From Obelidium mucronatum (lineage: Eukaryota; Chytridiomycota; Chytridiomycetes; Chytridiales; Chytriomycetaceae): 64,000 nt of DNA. Numbering within the stretch: position 1 is the stretch's first letter; each line of letters starts with the position of its first letter. The position numbers were made by a program, and so were the translations under genes. The notes under the pieces were generated by a model that was given only the letters and a program-made list of their open reading frames with translations, was not told the origin of the DNA and did no database searches. Location: assembly GCA_025765595.1 (NCBI GenBank), contig JAIVFH010000128.1, positions 23,651 through 87,650 on the forward strand, given 5' to 3'. Positions 20,152 to 31,733 of the stretch are shown here, one piece after another.

Positions 20152-20686
20152 TTATTCCTTCTTCTTCGCGTTCTGCTTCTTTGGCGCCGAAGCGGCTTCG
20201 TCCTCGTCGGCCGTCATGTTCGACAGCAGCGCAAAGAAAAACAGAAAGCCGGCGACGGCCACGGCCAGACTCACGTCGTACAGCGCCTGCAGCTCCTCGT
20301 CGGGCTTGAGGCGTAGCTTGCCTGTCGCCAGCAGGCGCGCGGCGGGGCCGACGGCGGCGCGCGCGGCGGGCACAGCGGCGAGCAGCGCGGCGGCGAACGT
20401 GGCGGCGTGCGTGGCGCGCTTCGCGGCGGCGTCCGTGGCGGCGTTGAACAGCGCCGCGGCGAGCACGAGCAGCCACGCGCCGCCGACGGCCGCCGCCGCA
20501 AACAGCGGCGCGCCGGCGGCCGAGCAGCGCCGCCCGCTGCGACGTGACGATCTTTGCCTTGAGCAGCGTCGCGTTGCCGAACCCGGCGTACAGGAACGGG
20601 ACCACGGCGTGCACCCCGAGTGCGTACTCGACAAAGAAGACCCCAACGAGGAATCCAAGGAGCGCGGTCTGGAGGGGCGGCGTCAT
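20152..20686 (-). CDS. Small multi-pass membrane protein with ER-retrieval-like tail, frameshifted
   Basis: I do not recognise the family. The N-terminal frame (from ATG 20686) encodes a hydrophobic segment, LLGFLVGVFFVEYALGVHAV, then FLYAGFGNATLLKAKIVTSQ. The C-terminal frame is one base out and encodes two or more hydrophobic helices, then DEELQALYDVS and a final TM segment, ending in KKQNAKKKE. The two must join near 20520 in a GC-rich run, so this is either a real indel or a sequence error. The C-terminus KKKE fits the KKxx dilysine ER-retrieval signal. It is tail-to-tail with the Swi3-like gene, 88 bp apart. Confidence 0.6.
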
Positions 20687-20827
20687 TTCTTTTTGTTTTT
20701 TTTATTAATATCTATTCAATTTTATTGTATTATCAATTCCTTTTATTATTTATTCTTGGACAAATAAAAGGTGTTTCTCTTTTGATTCTCCTTTCATTCT
20801 CTTTTCATTCTCTTTTTCGTTTTATTT

Positions 20828-21973
20828 TCAAATCCGACGCCAGCAAAAACAACAACAGCACCATGCAACACACTCGCGCCAAAACCAACTCGTGAAAAAC
20901 ACGCTCACGTTCCACAGCGACGATGACGCCATTCCGGCAGTCGACCACAGTGTCAGCCAGTGGGGAACGTGTTTGCTGTGCATGGCAAGAATGCGTGCAA
21001 CAGACGCGGGCCCAAACGAAACAAGGAATCCAACGGCAATCAGTCCCGCGCGAACCAATAGCTTCTGATTGACTTCGCTGACTTGTTTCGATCCGTGTTG
21101 TTGCTGTTGTTCTTCAAGTTGATCATCAGAACCATCAGAATCATGATGACGATGATGCCGCTGCAATCCCCCTTTGCAAGAAGACTCTTGATGTTGCTCG
21201 TAAAAAATAGTTGCGTCAGACGATCGCATGAGGGCTCCTTCAACTACAACGTCAGCCGCTGGCGGACCCACAGTTTGGTGAACCATTGCTGCTGATTCTT
21301 GTACATGAACCCCGCCCGGCAAACTGCGTCGACCCAAAACAGCATCAACTTTCCACAAAATATGTCCATATATAAACAGCGTATACCCAAAATGTATCCA
21401 TATCGGCACATAGAACAAATAAACGCGTAGATCCAAGTAATTGGAATTGATCCAGCACGCTGTCGGTCCAACTCCAAGCACAGGCCCGCGTTGAAGTACT
21501 TGCGCCCCAACAAACATGAGAACCGTTAACAATAACGCAAGTCCCCAGGAATACGTGTGATACCAAAGCCATAAGTTGTTTGCATACGCTGGGTTCTTGA
21601 AGATTGTCATGTAACAGTATACTGAGATCATTAGATTCCATGAGGTCGATGCGACATATGAGAATTGCGCTATCGTCCCCATCACGGTGCAAGCTAATGG
21701 GGGGATGTTTGTTCCAATACATGGTCCAATGGCTCTTATAATATCGCTACAAGCGAGATATACTATTAAAAGAGATGTTTTGCAATGATTAATTAATAAG
21801 GGTTCCATCCGAGGAATCAACCCAAAAAAACCTTGTAATGAACTGAGTGGTCTTCGACACCGTTTCACAAACAAGACGCAACCAATAAGTGACAAGTTTG
21901 CTGATATCACGAACGGGTATATTGCTGCTATAATAGTGCTTTGAGTAGGTGTTGCCAATGCGGTTGTTGACAT
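20828..21973 (-). CDS. Seven-transmembrane receptor, cAMP/glucose-receptor-like
   Basis: The protein has seven hydrophobic segments in the pattern of class E/CAR-type G-protein-coupled receptors. TM1 is near the N-terminus. A CSDIIRAIGP segment forms TM2, then comes a Cys-containing loop, and a W-N-L-x-I-S-V-Y TM3 end. A YLFYVPIWIHFGYTLFIYG segment forms TM5. A long cytoplasmic loop rich in Gln/His/Ser precedes TM6 (VGFLVSFGPASVARIL) and TM7, and a Cys-rich tail follows (possible palmitoylation). ATG 21973 is preferred over one five codons upstream that lies in an A-rich run. A 69-nt phase-neutral intron (about 21764-21832) may separate LSSLQ from VYLACSD; without it the frame is still open. 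The ligand is unknown. Confidence 0.75.
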   Translation of the reverse strand: MSTTALATPTQSTIIAAIYPFVISANLSLIGCVLFVKRCRRPLSSLQGFFGLIPRMEPLLINHCKTSLLIVYLACSDIIRAIGPCIGTNIPPLACTVMGTIAQFSYVASTSWNLMISVYCYMTIFKNPAYANNLWLWYHTYSWGLALLLTVLMFVGAQVLQRGPVLGVGPTACWINSNYLDLRVYLFYVPIWIHFGYTLFIYGHILWKVDAVLGRRSLPGGVHVQESAAMVHQTVGPPAADVVVEGALMRSSDATIFYEQHQESSCKGGLQRHHRHHDSDGSDDQLEEQQQQHGSKQVSEVNQKLLVRAGLIAVGFLVSFGPASVARILAMHSKHVPHWLTLWSTAGMASSSLWNVSVFFTSWFWRECVAWCCCCFCWRRI

Positions 21974-22144
21974 TTTTTTTTTCTTCAAGACAATTTCTTA
22001 ATTATTCAAAGAATCTTTCGTTTTTTTTTTTTTTATTATTACCATGTATTTTTTATTATTTAAATTACTTTATTATTTTTTTTTATACGAAACGAAACTA
22101 TTTCATATTCAAAAGGAAAAAAAAAAGAAAAGAAAAAAAAAATA

Positions 22145-22547
22145 TCACATGTCCACCGTAAGATCCAAAACATGAAACTTACTCTCCCCAGTCCCATCAT
22201 TCCTCAACCCCGCCAAATAATTAACCTTCCTCGGCACACTTGTCGACGACTCAGTGCTCGTTTGTGTGTACTGCAGTTTGGGTTCGTAATGCTGTGTTTC
22301 GCTTTCACGTCGATAATGGCTAATGTCGGTTTGCGCGCTGTGGGTCTTTTTTTTTTTGAGGTTCACGAGCATGAGGGCTTGGCGACGTAGTTCCCATTCG
22401 TTCCATTGGTATTTTGGATCGATTCGTGCGTCAATAATGTGTGTGTCGACTTGGCTGCCGGCTTCGGAGACCATTGCCATTTGGCCCATGAGGCGTTGTC
22501 TTGTGAAAGATTTTGCCTGCATGTGGTGAGATGTGAAGCAATGAAAG

Positions 22548-22639
<92 letters not shown>

Positions 22640-22653
22640 GGGGTTAATACACT

Positions 22654-22688
<35 letters not shown>

Positions 22689-23971
22689 ATCCATCACAAC
22701 CAAAAAAAAAAAAACCATGTAAAAAACAAATTAAAAATAATCTGCTCATACATTCTCCAACGCATCCACTGTCGGAAAGTAATTATACAAATGGAGCAAC
22801 TGAACCAAATTCCCGGACCGTTTGGCCATTTCAAGGACTCCTTCCATATATCTGTCGGGAAACTTTGCAAATTCACGGGCTCCTTCGGGTGTTGCGAATG
22901 CAAATAAGCGGTCCCTGTATCTCAGGAGGCCAATGTTCTTGTCGCCGGGGACTACGAGGCCGTCGCGTCGGATGAGTGAGTATGAGCAGAATCCCTGTTT
23001 TTTTTTTAAAAAAACATATAAAAGCAAAAAAAAAATTGCGAAAGAATAAACATGTGAGAAGGAAGAAAAAAAGGAAAGACCGAAACCGGGAAGGTATGGA
23101 GAAAAAGAATAGAAAAGAGGAGAGAAGAAAAGAAACTCAACTCCATATTCAACAGGCAACTTAAAGTACTGTGTTGTATTTCCGGGATGAACTACTTCAA
23201 TAGACTTGTTGATGACGGAAATCGCCGCCATGAGTTCACTGGCTTTCATGATGACGTCGTTCTCTTTTTTTTTTTTTGTTGAGAAAAGAGTTTCGTCCTC
23301 AGTTAAATAAACAAATTCACCTGGCAGAATTTCCGGTTCGATATCCTTTTTGAATGCTGCACTTTTGGGAATGATTCCTTCTGGAAGTGGGACTTCGAAT
23401 GACTGAAAATAAAAGATGTGAGAGAAATTATTAACTGAATTGGAAGAAAAAATCGCAATTTTAATATACCCTGGCATGGAAATCAATATTATCCAAGATT
23501 CCACGTCTGAAGGCTACAAGAAACAATTCGTCCATCCAATTTGACCATAAGTTCGCCAAGGCGATAAACATTGGCTACAATTTCACGGCAAAAGAGAAAA
23601 GCAGAAGGCAGTAATAAGCAGCACGTTGGATGTTTTAAAAGAATTGCTATGGATTTGTTTATGTCCTTTTTTTTTTTACTACTTACATACACTTGATCCA
23701 CAGGAACAGCCGTCTTTGCTTTACAAGTCGCCTTCAAGTCACGAATCGTTTCATCAAACCGTTCTCCAATTTGTGCCAACGCGTCTTTGGTTCGTCCCAG
23801 TTGTTCATGAAGCGCGTCCAGGTACATTAAATATTGTCTGTAAAAAACGATTCCAGATTTGGTCATGGCTTGCTCAGTTTCTGTTAGTTCGCCGGTAGTA
23901 TCTTTTTCAGAGTAGTCCAGAACAGCTGTGTTTTGTTTGTTTTGTTTGGTGTCTGCCAACTAAAAAAAAAA

Positions 23972-24007
<36 letters not shown>

Positions 24008-25289
24008 TTGGGTCTTTTGAACAGACCCATAAAAGACTGAATAGTTGCTTCTGTATCTTCCATTTGGACGCCAAGCTCTTTTGAAATTTCCTGAAGCTCA
24101 GTCGCACATAATGCAATCACTATTTTTTTTTAGCGTGGATCAATGAAGGCAGTAGAAGAAAATGAATTAAAATAAAATTTTCAACTCAACGGTCATCCAC
24201 AGTTTCTCCTCCTTTTCCAAGTTGCTTGTTAAACAGCCTGATGCCTGTGACCAGTTGCGTTAATCCATTCAATTGCGCTTCCTTTTCAGCGCGAGATAGA
24301 GAAATGAAGGCGGATAGTTCGCTTTGAGGAAATACGGATTCAAGGGCAGCTGTGGTGTGAGTTTTTTTTGTTTTTTTTTTTTTTTTTTTTTTTTTTTTTC
24401 AATTTTGACGTTTTCAATTTTCGTTTTTTCCACCAAATCGTTACCTGTTGCTTCACGAATGACACGAATATCAGTTGCGTTTCCCACGTGACTTCTTAGG
24501 ATGACATAGGATACAATTTTTCTGTATAGTCCTGGAAGATATGGGAAGTTAAGCTTTTTTTTTTCCGTACGTTACAATTTACCTTCATAAATTGAAATAT
24601 TTTTGCTCTTTACTTCAGTGATTTCACGGAGAATCGTGGAGCAGTTTGCGATTCGCGTCATCTTCTCTCTGTGAAGGTAATCGGCTGATTTATGAAAAAA
24701 AAAAAAATCGGAGTGTGATAAATATAAATACAAACAAAAAAAAAGCACACACACAGACACAACATATACCTTGTGCAGGAAAAATCGAATCAAAGTATAC
24801 TTGCATCTTGATAGTCTCACTCACAATGTTATTTGTGCTTGTGATTTTGTTGACGCATTCCTACAAAGATATGCAAAGGAAAGAAACAAAACAACAGTTA
24901 AAAAAGAGGAAAAAAGAAAAGACGACAACAGCTCAGTTTACATTAATCAATCGCTCGACATCTTCCTTTGAAAGTTCTCGCTCAATGTGAAACTCATTTC
25001 GTTGATCTAAAACCACAGCGCGAACAAAGAACGCAGCCAATGTATCGGATACTGCGTGCACAGGAATATGCGATTTGATTCCACTAGCAAATAAGTGTTT
25101 GACTTGAGGAATCGGGGTGAGTGGTGGTTGTGGTCTTCCAGCCTGTTGCTGGTCGCTTGAACTGGTGGCATCAATGAGACTTGCTTTGCGATTCTTCAAG
25201 ATTGTTGTAGAGTGGGCAACAATATCGCGGATAATGTGGCGGATGATATCTTCCGAGGACGACGCGTTGGGGTTGTTGGCGTTTGACAT
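22145..25289 (-). CDS. CFAP206: CFAP206, cilia- and flagella-associated protein
   Basis: CFAP206 is an axonemal protein placed at the base of radial spokes in motile cilia. The match runs collinearly along the family: N-terminal IIRHIIRDIV and AFFVRAVVLD; then KMQVYFDSIFPAQ; a NATDIRVIREATG block; YRQYLMYLDAL; KAKTAVPVDQVY; GFCSYSLIRRDGLVVPG; and the C-terminal QWNEWELRRQALMLVNL with KKTHSAQTDISH and VNYLAGLR. About a dozen exons are separated by short introns, many with homopolymer runs. Exon 1 is 24942-25289, exon 2 is 24770-24860, and the last exon ends at the TAA/TGA at 22145. A conserved ciliary gene with an intact-looking structure argues for a flagellated life stage. Confidence 0.93.
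22552..22637. repeat. (TG)n microsatellite in a CFAP206 intron
   Basis: 43 uninterrupted TG units (CA on the coding strand). An A-rich run follows at about 22659-22687. Confidence 0.98.
23972..24005. repeat. 34-nt poly(G) run in a CFAP206 intron
   Basis: A pure G tract preceded by A10. On the coding strand it is a C34 tract within the intron upstream of the exon starting at the ADTKQ region. Confidence 0.95.
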
Positions 25290-25417
25290 TTTTTTCCCCA
25301 GAAAAGATTGACAATCGTGTTTTATTATTTATTAATTTTTAGCGATAGAAAATAAAGTGAGTGAGATGACTATTTTTAGAAATTGTTGAGGGTTCCTTGT
25401 TTACTGTTTTCATGGCA

Positions 25418-25876
25418 TTATTGGATAAGGCTTTTGATCATTTTCTCTGACCCTTGACCAACTTGAACTTGCCCTGTTTGCTGCAAAATATATCCACCGT
25501 GATGGGTGCTTTCAACTTCCATCATTGGTTTCATGCTCTCTCTGTGGAACCCGCCCATTGGCAATGTAGTGTACGGAGTTCCTATATCCATTGAGCTGAC
25601 GCTTGTGGCAGAGGTAGCATCGGAAGCATGACTTGTTGCACTGGTAGCAGATGTCGGGGTTGGTTGTTCAAGCTCCATCAATGGCGGTGGAGCATCATGT
25701 ACTTCAGACATTTGAATGACAGCGTGGTGGGGAACTAAAGTGCTTGTAGAAGGGAGGGCAGCTCGATTCGATACGGTTTGAGCTTTGGAGCCTCGCTGGC
25801 GAACGGCAGCTACTCCGGCAACTACAAGAACACAACCACCAACGGCTCCGACAATAGTGGCAGTGTGAGAGTCCAT
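25418..25876 (-). CDS. Small single-pass membrane protein, unknown
   Basis: A 152-aa single-exon frame. A hydrophobic segment, TATIVGAVGGCVLVVAGVAA, directly follows the start and is followed by basic residues (RQRGSK), so the topology is probably N-terminus outside with a cytoplasmic tail (positive-inside rule). The remainder is polar, with a Ser/Ala/Thr repeat (ATSATSHASDATSATS) and no domain I recognise. It is 128 bp from the start of CFAP206 in the same orientation. Function unknown. Confidence 0.6.
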   Translation of the reverse strand: MDSHTATIVGAVGGCVLVVAGVAAVRQRGSKAQTVSNRAALPSTSTLVPHHAVIQMSEVHDAPPPLMELEQPTPTSATSATSHASDATSATSVSSMDIGTPYTTLPMGGFHRESMKPMMEVESTHHGGYILQQTGQVQVGQGSEKMIKSLIQ

Positions 25877-26049
25877 GTTGTAAAAATGAAGTTTTTTATG
25901 AGAGTTTTTGGATGAGGTATTTTTGGAAAGCTTGTGTGTTTTTATGGAGGGTGTGGGGGCTTAAACATGAAAATACACAAAGAGCTATATTTACAACATC
26001 CAAATGACTCCAAACCAAAAAAAAAAAAATACGAAACAGAGAATGGAGA

Positions 26050-26809
26050 TCAATTAAATTGAGAAGAGCCAGCGATAAAGCCAGGCAAGAACTGCTTCAT
26101 GTGTTCTTCCGTGACGGAGGAGAAAGATCTCTGGCACCCATCACCACACGCGACATGGATAGAGTACACTCCGCTCATTGTTGGATGCCAGCCGCAAATC
26201 TTTGCTCCTGGCTCCTGCAAGACTGTAAGTGTGTTTAGTTTGATTGTTAGTGTTGAACTTAACAACTTTCATCTAACAAACGTGAAAAAACAAGACCAAC
26301 TCACGCTCAAGAAGCTTCGAAGGGTGGAAGAGATGGAGGTTGTATTCTTCAAGATAGGCAGCAACTGTTGGGTAGGTTTCCCCAAGAGCCTGCAAATGGT
26401 CAAGGGACACGGCGGTGTAGACCATGTTTTCAGGGGCCTCGTGCAGCTCAGCATTCTTTGGAACGTGCACAGTCACGGAGAAGGAGTTGTTGTTGTCATG
26501 CGGGTGCACTGCAGACACGGTCGCGTTGTGCGCCAGGGCTTGCTCGAGCGAGCCGTGTGCGCGCGTGACCGTGTGGGTGTCCGTGTGGGGGAGGCTTGGG
26601 TCGGCCGCGCACAGCGCCGCCGCATGCGCCGCGCCGACGTTCGCAAACACCATCTGCGTCGCTGCGTCGATGCGCACAAAGACCGTCGCGAGGCTCTTGT
26701 TGTGCGCGTGCGCGTGCACGGCGGCGATGCGGCCGCCGCTGGCGATGGCGTCTTCGAGCGAGCCGTGCGCGCGGACGCTTCTGGGTGCGTTTCTTTCGGG
26801 GGAGAGCAT
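26050..26809 (-). CDS. Protein with two tandem copies of a His-rich module, unknown
   Basis: Two exons, 26305-26809 and 26050-26222, joined by GTGAGT...TACAG in frame, encode about 225 aa. The N-terminal half contains a duplicated module. RAHGSLEDAIASGG continues to AVHAHAHNKSLATVFVRID; about 70 residues later RAHGSLEQALAHN continues to AVHPHDNNNSFSVTVHVPK. The C-terminal part holds a CGDGCQRSF motif. Exon 1 is strongly GC-rich compared with exon 2. ATG 26809 is chosen because it begins the folded-looking region; an upstream in-frame ATG would add Lys/Thr-rich residues. No family recognised. Confidence 0.6.
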
Positions 26810-27008
26810 TTTGTGCTTTGTTTGTTTGTTTGTTTTCATAGAATCAAAGTGGGCGCGTTTTATACACAAGGGGACAAATGTGGAGTCATCAATGTTTATT
26901 TTCACACAACCCACCCACCCACCCACCACCAAAAAAAAGTATAAACACATACGAACAAACAGAAAATACATAAACGAAGTAGAAAAGAAAAAGAAAAAAA
27001 AAAACTAC

Positions 27009-28738
27009 TCAAAGAATCAAAGCAATGAAGGCAGCAATAAATCCACTGAGGGAGGCAGTTGCAGAAACAGCACCACTTGTTTTGGCTGGAGTTCCTGTTC
27101 CAGACCCTCCTGATGAAGATCCTCCATTCGAACCTCCGTTCGATCCACCAGTTGATGCGGCTCCATTCACGCTAGATCCACCGCCTGGAATAGCTGGGAA
27201 AGACCCCGTAAATGGCGCCAAATCTTCAGCAGTCAAAGGAAGTTTGATTCCCTTGATAAACTGAACAAGCGCAGAGTTATCGTCCAAGTAGAAGCTAGCG
27301 TTCGACATGATCTGGTCACAGTTGCTCACAAAAACTGACTTGTATCCGGATTGCGCGGCAAAAGGAATAACCCCTTGTGCCACTTGGATGTCGGCTGCCG
27401 CGATATCATGCTCCAACGAGATAAATCCACTATATGTATTCTCCCCAGTAGCCGCCTTTCCAGTACCAGGGAAGTAACTCCAACGTGGATCAAATTTCTG
27501 AGCAAAAGAGTTCTTGAGGTGTGAAATCGCCAGCTCTACAGTAATCTTTTGACCTCCAATATCGATTCCACCAGGCGCAATGCTTCCAACACCGGCGTCC
27601 AGAGATTCAAGGTTCCAGATGGCTGGACGAAGACCAAGCGAGACGAGAATGTTACGAACGCGGTCATCGATCGCAGAGTCTACACATGTTGTTTTTTTTT
27701 TTTTTTGTTGTTGTTGTTTTTTCAAGAACAAATAAATAGTGTGTTGAACCAAAACGGTTTGTACTACATACACGGCGGGCGAAAGTATCGAGGAACTTTT
27801 CCAATGACATTGTAAATAGCCAAAATGTTGAAGAAGAGTTCCGAAATAACCTCATCCGTAGACTGAAGACTCATTTGTCGATGAGTCCTGTTTTTTTTCC
27901 ATTTTTTATAATTAAGCTGATATCAATACAAAAAAAAAAAAAAAGGCTTGTACCATGAGTGCAGAGCAATTTGGTGTCCAGCGTCATACAAATCTTGAAC
28001 AAACTTTGCCTGTGTAGCGTTCTCCGCAATCTTGGATCCAACCAAGAAGAACGTACCCACAACGTTATTCGCCTTCAGAATAGCCATGGCCTGATCCGTC
28101 AATACTGGACCATCATCAAAACTGGTTGGAAAAAAAAAAAAAAGAATAATCAATCAAAAACCAAAAAAACCCACAAACACCACACCACCACACGAAAATA
28201 AATTAAACAACTCAACGTTAGAGCCCATTGATTCGGTGGACAAGCATACACTTCCGTCGCCTTATTCTCCAACGTCCCCCAAGCAGCCCCCTTTGCATTA
28301 GGCCCACCACCTGTAGCTCCACCATCGTTCGTCTTTGGAGCAGGCGAAGTGGTAGCCCATGGATAAGTCGCCTGGTCTCCGAGACTCTTTGCAAAGGCAG
28401 TCCACTTTGGAACTACTGGTGGCGATGGAACTCGGTACGAGGCATAGTTGTCGGGAGTCTCCATCTTGACTACATTGCAGGGCGGGTAACGGCTACAGTT
28501 GTTAGGTTTTTGTTATGTGTGGGGGTGGGAAGGGGGGGTGATGAAGATTTCAGTATTGAGTGCCTTGTGTAGATGTTGGAAACTCACGCATCCAAGCAAC
28601 TAAAAGTGGAAGCAAAACAGTTAGAAAAACCTTGAGAAAAGCCAAAAAGGAATGAGATTCTTACGGTGTAGCGGCTTGGCTGTGCACCAACGGGACGGTG
28701 GCAGCAAGAATGGTAGCAAAGGTCGAAATTGGAAGCAT
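27009..28738 (-). CDS. Chitin deacetylase, secreted and GPI-anchored
   Basis: This is a polysaccharide deacetylase (NodB homology, carbohydrate esterase family 4) that removes acetyl groups from cell-wall chitin. It starts with a signal peptide (MLPISTFATILAATVPLVHS). After small 5' exons the catalytic motifs appear: FDDGP (motif 1), HSW-TH split by an intron (motif 2, HxxxH), and RYFRPP (motif 3). FISLEHD is a motif near the C-terminal catalytic His. The tail is a Gly/Ser-rich spacer followed by a hydrophobic end (SLSGFIAAFIALIL), the pattern of a GPI-anchor signal. About six exons. The neighbouring glutamine synthetase is in the same direction, 240 bp upstream. Confidence 0.9.
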
Positions 28739-28974
28739 TATTTTCCAAAATTACATCAATTATTTTTCTTCCAGAAAGCTTACTTGAATGATTTGAGACG
28801 ATGCCAATCAGATTATTGCGCAGAGAATGAAAAGCCAAGACAATAGAGTGGGGGGTTTTTTTTGGTAGTCTTCATGGGAATTCAGGAAACAAAGTTCACT
28901 TTTTATTAAAGAGTGCGACAAACAAAAAATAACTGAAGCTATGACAAAAAAATACATAAGAGACTACTCAATAT

Positions 28975-31599
28975 TTAAAAGAGGAGTTCAGTGTATTTTG
29001 GCAATGGCCAGTACTTGTCGGCAACTTGCTTCTCCAAAGCATCAGACTTCTCTCTCACTTCTTCCATAGCAACAGTAAGCTCCTTTCCACAAGCTTCGCC
29101 TTGAGCTTCCTCGTGAAGAGCTTCAATCTTGGTAATAAGGGCTTCGAGAGCATCGTTAGCGTCAGTCAAGGAAATGCAGGCCTTGGTAAGGTTGGTCAAG
29201 ATCTTCTTCTCTGGGACAGCGTCAACTCCAGCAGTCTTTTGAGAGTTAATGGAGTCGGCAAGCTCCTTGCGGTAAGTGAAGGCGGCTGGAAGAACAGCAT
29301 TGGTGATCAAAGAGCGGAGAGTGTTTCCTTCAATAAGCAAGTCCTTGGCGTACTTCTCAAGGAGAATGTGGTATCGAGAAGACAGCTCAGCCTCAGAGAG
29401 AATTCCTTGGGAAATCAAGAGGTCCTTGTTGTGTGGGGCAAGGAGCTGCTTGAAGGCTTCTGGGCAGGACTTGATGTTGGGAAGACCACGTCTTTCGGCT
29501 TCCTTGACCCAGTCATCAGAGTATCCGTTGGCTTCGAAACGAATCTTCTTGGATGCAATGGTGAACTGGCGAACAACTCCGAGAATGTCCTCTTCAGATG
29601 GAACCGCCTTAGATCCCTTTGCCTTAATGAGGGCTTCGTTCACAAGCTCAATGGACTTGGAAACAGCAGCGTTAAGCAACACAACTGGGAACGATGGAGA
29701 TTGCTTGGATCCGACAGCACGGTACTCAAACTTGTTACCAGTGAAGGCAAATGGAGAAGTACGGTTACGGTCAGTCAAGTCACGGGCAATTGGTGGCATG
29801 GTAGAAATCTTCAAGTCGAGGACGGTTCCACCAACGTGAACAGTTTGGAGGTGTGGCTGAGAGAAGTCACCAAGTGGGCGCTTCTCTTCAATAGCATTGA
29901 GAACTTCAGAGAGATGGTCTCCCAAGAAAGCGGAAACAATGGCTGGTGGAGCTTCGTTGGCACCAAGACGGTGTTCGTTAGAGGCAGAGGCGATTGAAGA
30001 ACGGAGGAGGCCACCGTGCTTGTAAACGGCATCGAGGATGGCAACAAGAACCAACAAGAAACGGTAGTTAGTCTCTGGGGTAGCACTTGGGTCAAGCAAG
30101 TTGTCTCCAGAGTCGGTTTGCATGGACCAGTTGGCGTGCTTTCCACTTCCGTTAACACCCTTGAATGGCTTCTCGTGGAAGAGGACCTTGAGCTTGTGAC
30201 GGTGAGCAACCTGGTGGAGGACTTCCATGGTAGCCAAGTTGTGGTCAACGGCAATAGAAGCTTCCTCAAAGATTGGAGCAACTTCAAACTGGTTTGGAGC
30301 AACTTCATTGTGTCTGGTCTTCACTGGGACACCGATGCGCGCAAGCTCGTATTCAGCCTCGGCAATACAAGCCAAAACTCGGGATGGGATTTGTCCAAAG
30401 TAGTGGTCTTCGAGTTGCTGGTGCTTTGGTGGTGGTACACCAATCAAGGTACGTCCAGTAATCTTCAAATCTGGGCGCAAGTTGTACAAGGCACGGTCAA
30501 TCAAGAAGAATTCCTGCTCACAACCCAAGGTGGTGGTGACACGCTTGGTTTCCTTGTCTCCCAAAGTCTGGAGAAGCTTGACAGTAGCATTGGACAAAAC
30601 TTCACTGGAACGAAGGAGAATGGTCTTCTCATCAAGAGCCTCTCCGTTGTAGGAGATGAACACAGATGGGATATAGAGGACGGCAGTTCCGTGAGGACCA
30701 CGACGAACAAACATTGGGCTGACAGTGTCCCAAATAGTGTATCCACGGGCCTCGAAAGTCGATCTCATTCCACCGTTGGGGAAGGAAGAAGCATCTGGTT
30801 CAGATTGCAAGAGCTGGCCTCCAGAGAAAGCATCGATAGCGTAGATCTGGCAAAACAAGAAGAGGTTAATCACGTGACACAGATAAGGTTTGTTTCAGAA
30901 CAAACCTCTTCTTGGCCAGCAACGATTTGAGACTTCAGGGTAAGGAAAGAGTCGTGCTTCTCAGCAGTAGTACCAGTTTGTGGCTGGAACCAATGTGTGA
31001 AGTGGGTAGCGCCCCTGTAACGGAAGTAAATGAAATTAGCACCGTGTAAACAAGCAAAAACCAAGCAATGAGGCGTACTTGTTCATGGCCCAGATGCGGG
31101 CAGCATGGGCCACGGCATCGGCAGTTTGGCGGTCCAGTTGCTGGCGACCCTTTAGTTGAATTCCAGTCAGTAAACACGCAAACAAACAAACTCAGGAAAA
31201 AAAGAAAACTGAGACTCAGCCCCCGGACGCGCGTCGGCAGCAGGCGCGTTGTCCGGGGAAAGTGCCGCGCGCCTAGCCGCCGCGGCTCGCCATGTCCGGG
31301 CGCGTCGCAGCGCGCGATGCAGTGCCTGGCTGCCCGCCAGAACCGAGACAGAAGACAAACACGCCAAACACGCAGCAAAAAAGCGGCTAAAAAAAATGAA
31401 AACACACCTGCACTTGCTTGGTGAAGCGCTGGAACACTGGCTTGGGCAGCGCGTTGGCAAGCGCTTTGCGGTCAAACACGTCGAGGCCAAACACCTCAGA
31501 TGGATAGAGGTGACGGTCGCCATTGGTTGGCCAGTCAATGTTACGGTTGGCACGGTCAACGTTCTCCTGGAGAGCTGCTAATCTGGCGCTTTGAGACAT
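28975..31599 (-). CDS. Glutamine synthetase type III
   Basis: It makes glutamine from glutamate, ammonia and ATP. Exons: 31408-31599, 31079-31149, 30906-31014 and 28975-30846, all with GT-AG junctions in phase, giving about 747 aa. That is the usual length for GSIII, roughly twice that of fungal GSII. Signature regions are FTHWFQPQTGTTAEKHDSF, the RHNEVAPNQFEVAPIFEEA block, GVNGSGKHANWSMQTDSGDN, and DRNRTSPFAFTGNKFEYRA. ATG 31599 (MSQSARL) is preferred; an upstream in-frame ATG would add a Lys/Gln/Pro low-complexity stretch. Intron 1 contains a GC-rich island (about 31210-31340) in otherwise AT-rich surroundings. Type III is the rarer eukaryotic form, seen in some protists and early-diverging fungi. 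Confidence 0.95.
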
Positions 31600-31733
31600 G
31601 TGTTTGGAAGTAGTTGGTTTTTTTGGTGAAGTCTTTTTTTCTTTTTGCTGTTGTGGTTTTTTGTATTCAGAAAATTCCTCAGATAGCAAAGCCCAACGAT
31701 AAGATCCGTTGCGAAAAATGAATTCTTTAATGC

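Noticed and set aside
22406..22975. + strand protein with a long Val-Cys repeat
   Set aside because: It is the translation of the (TG)n microsatellite across CFAP206 intron and exon sequence on the other strand.
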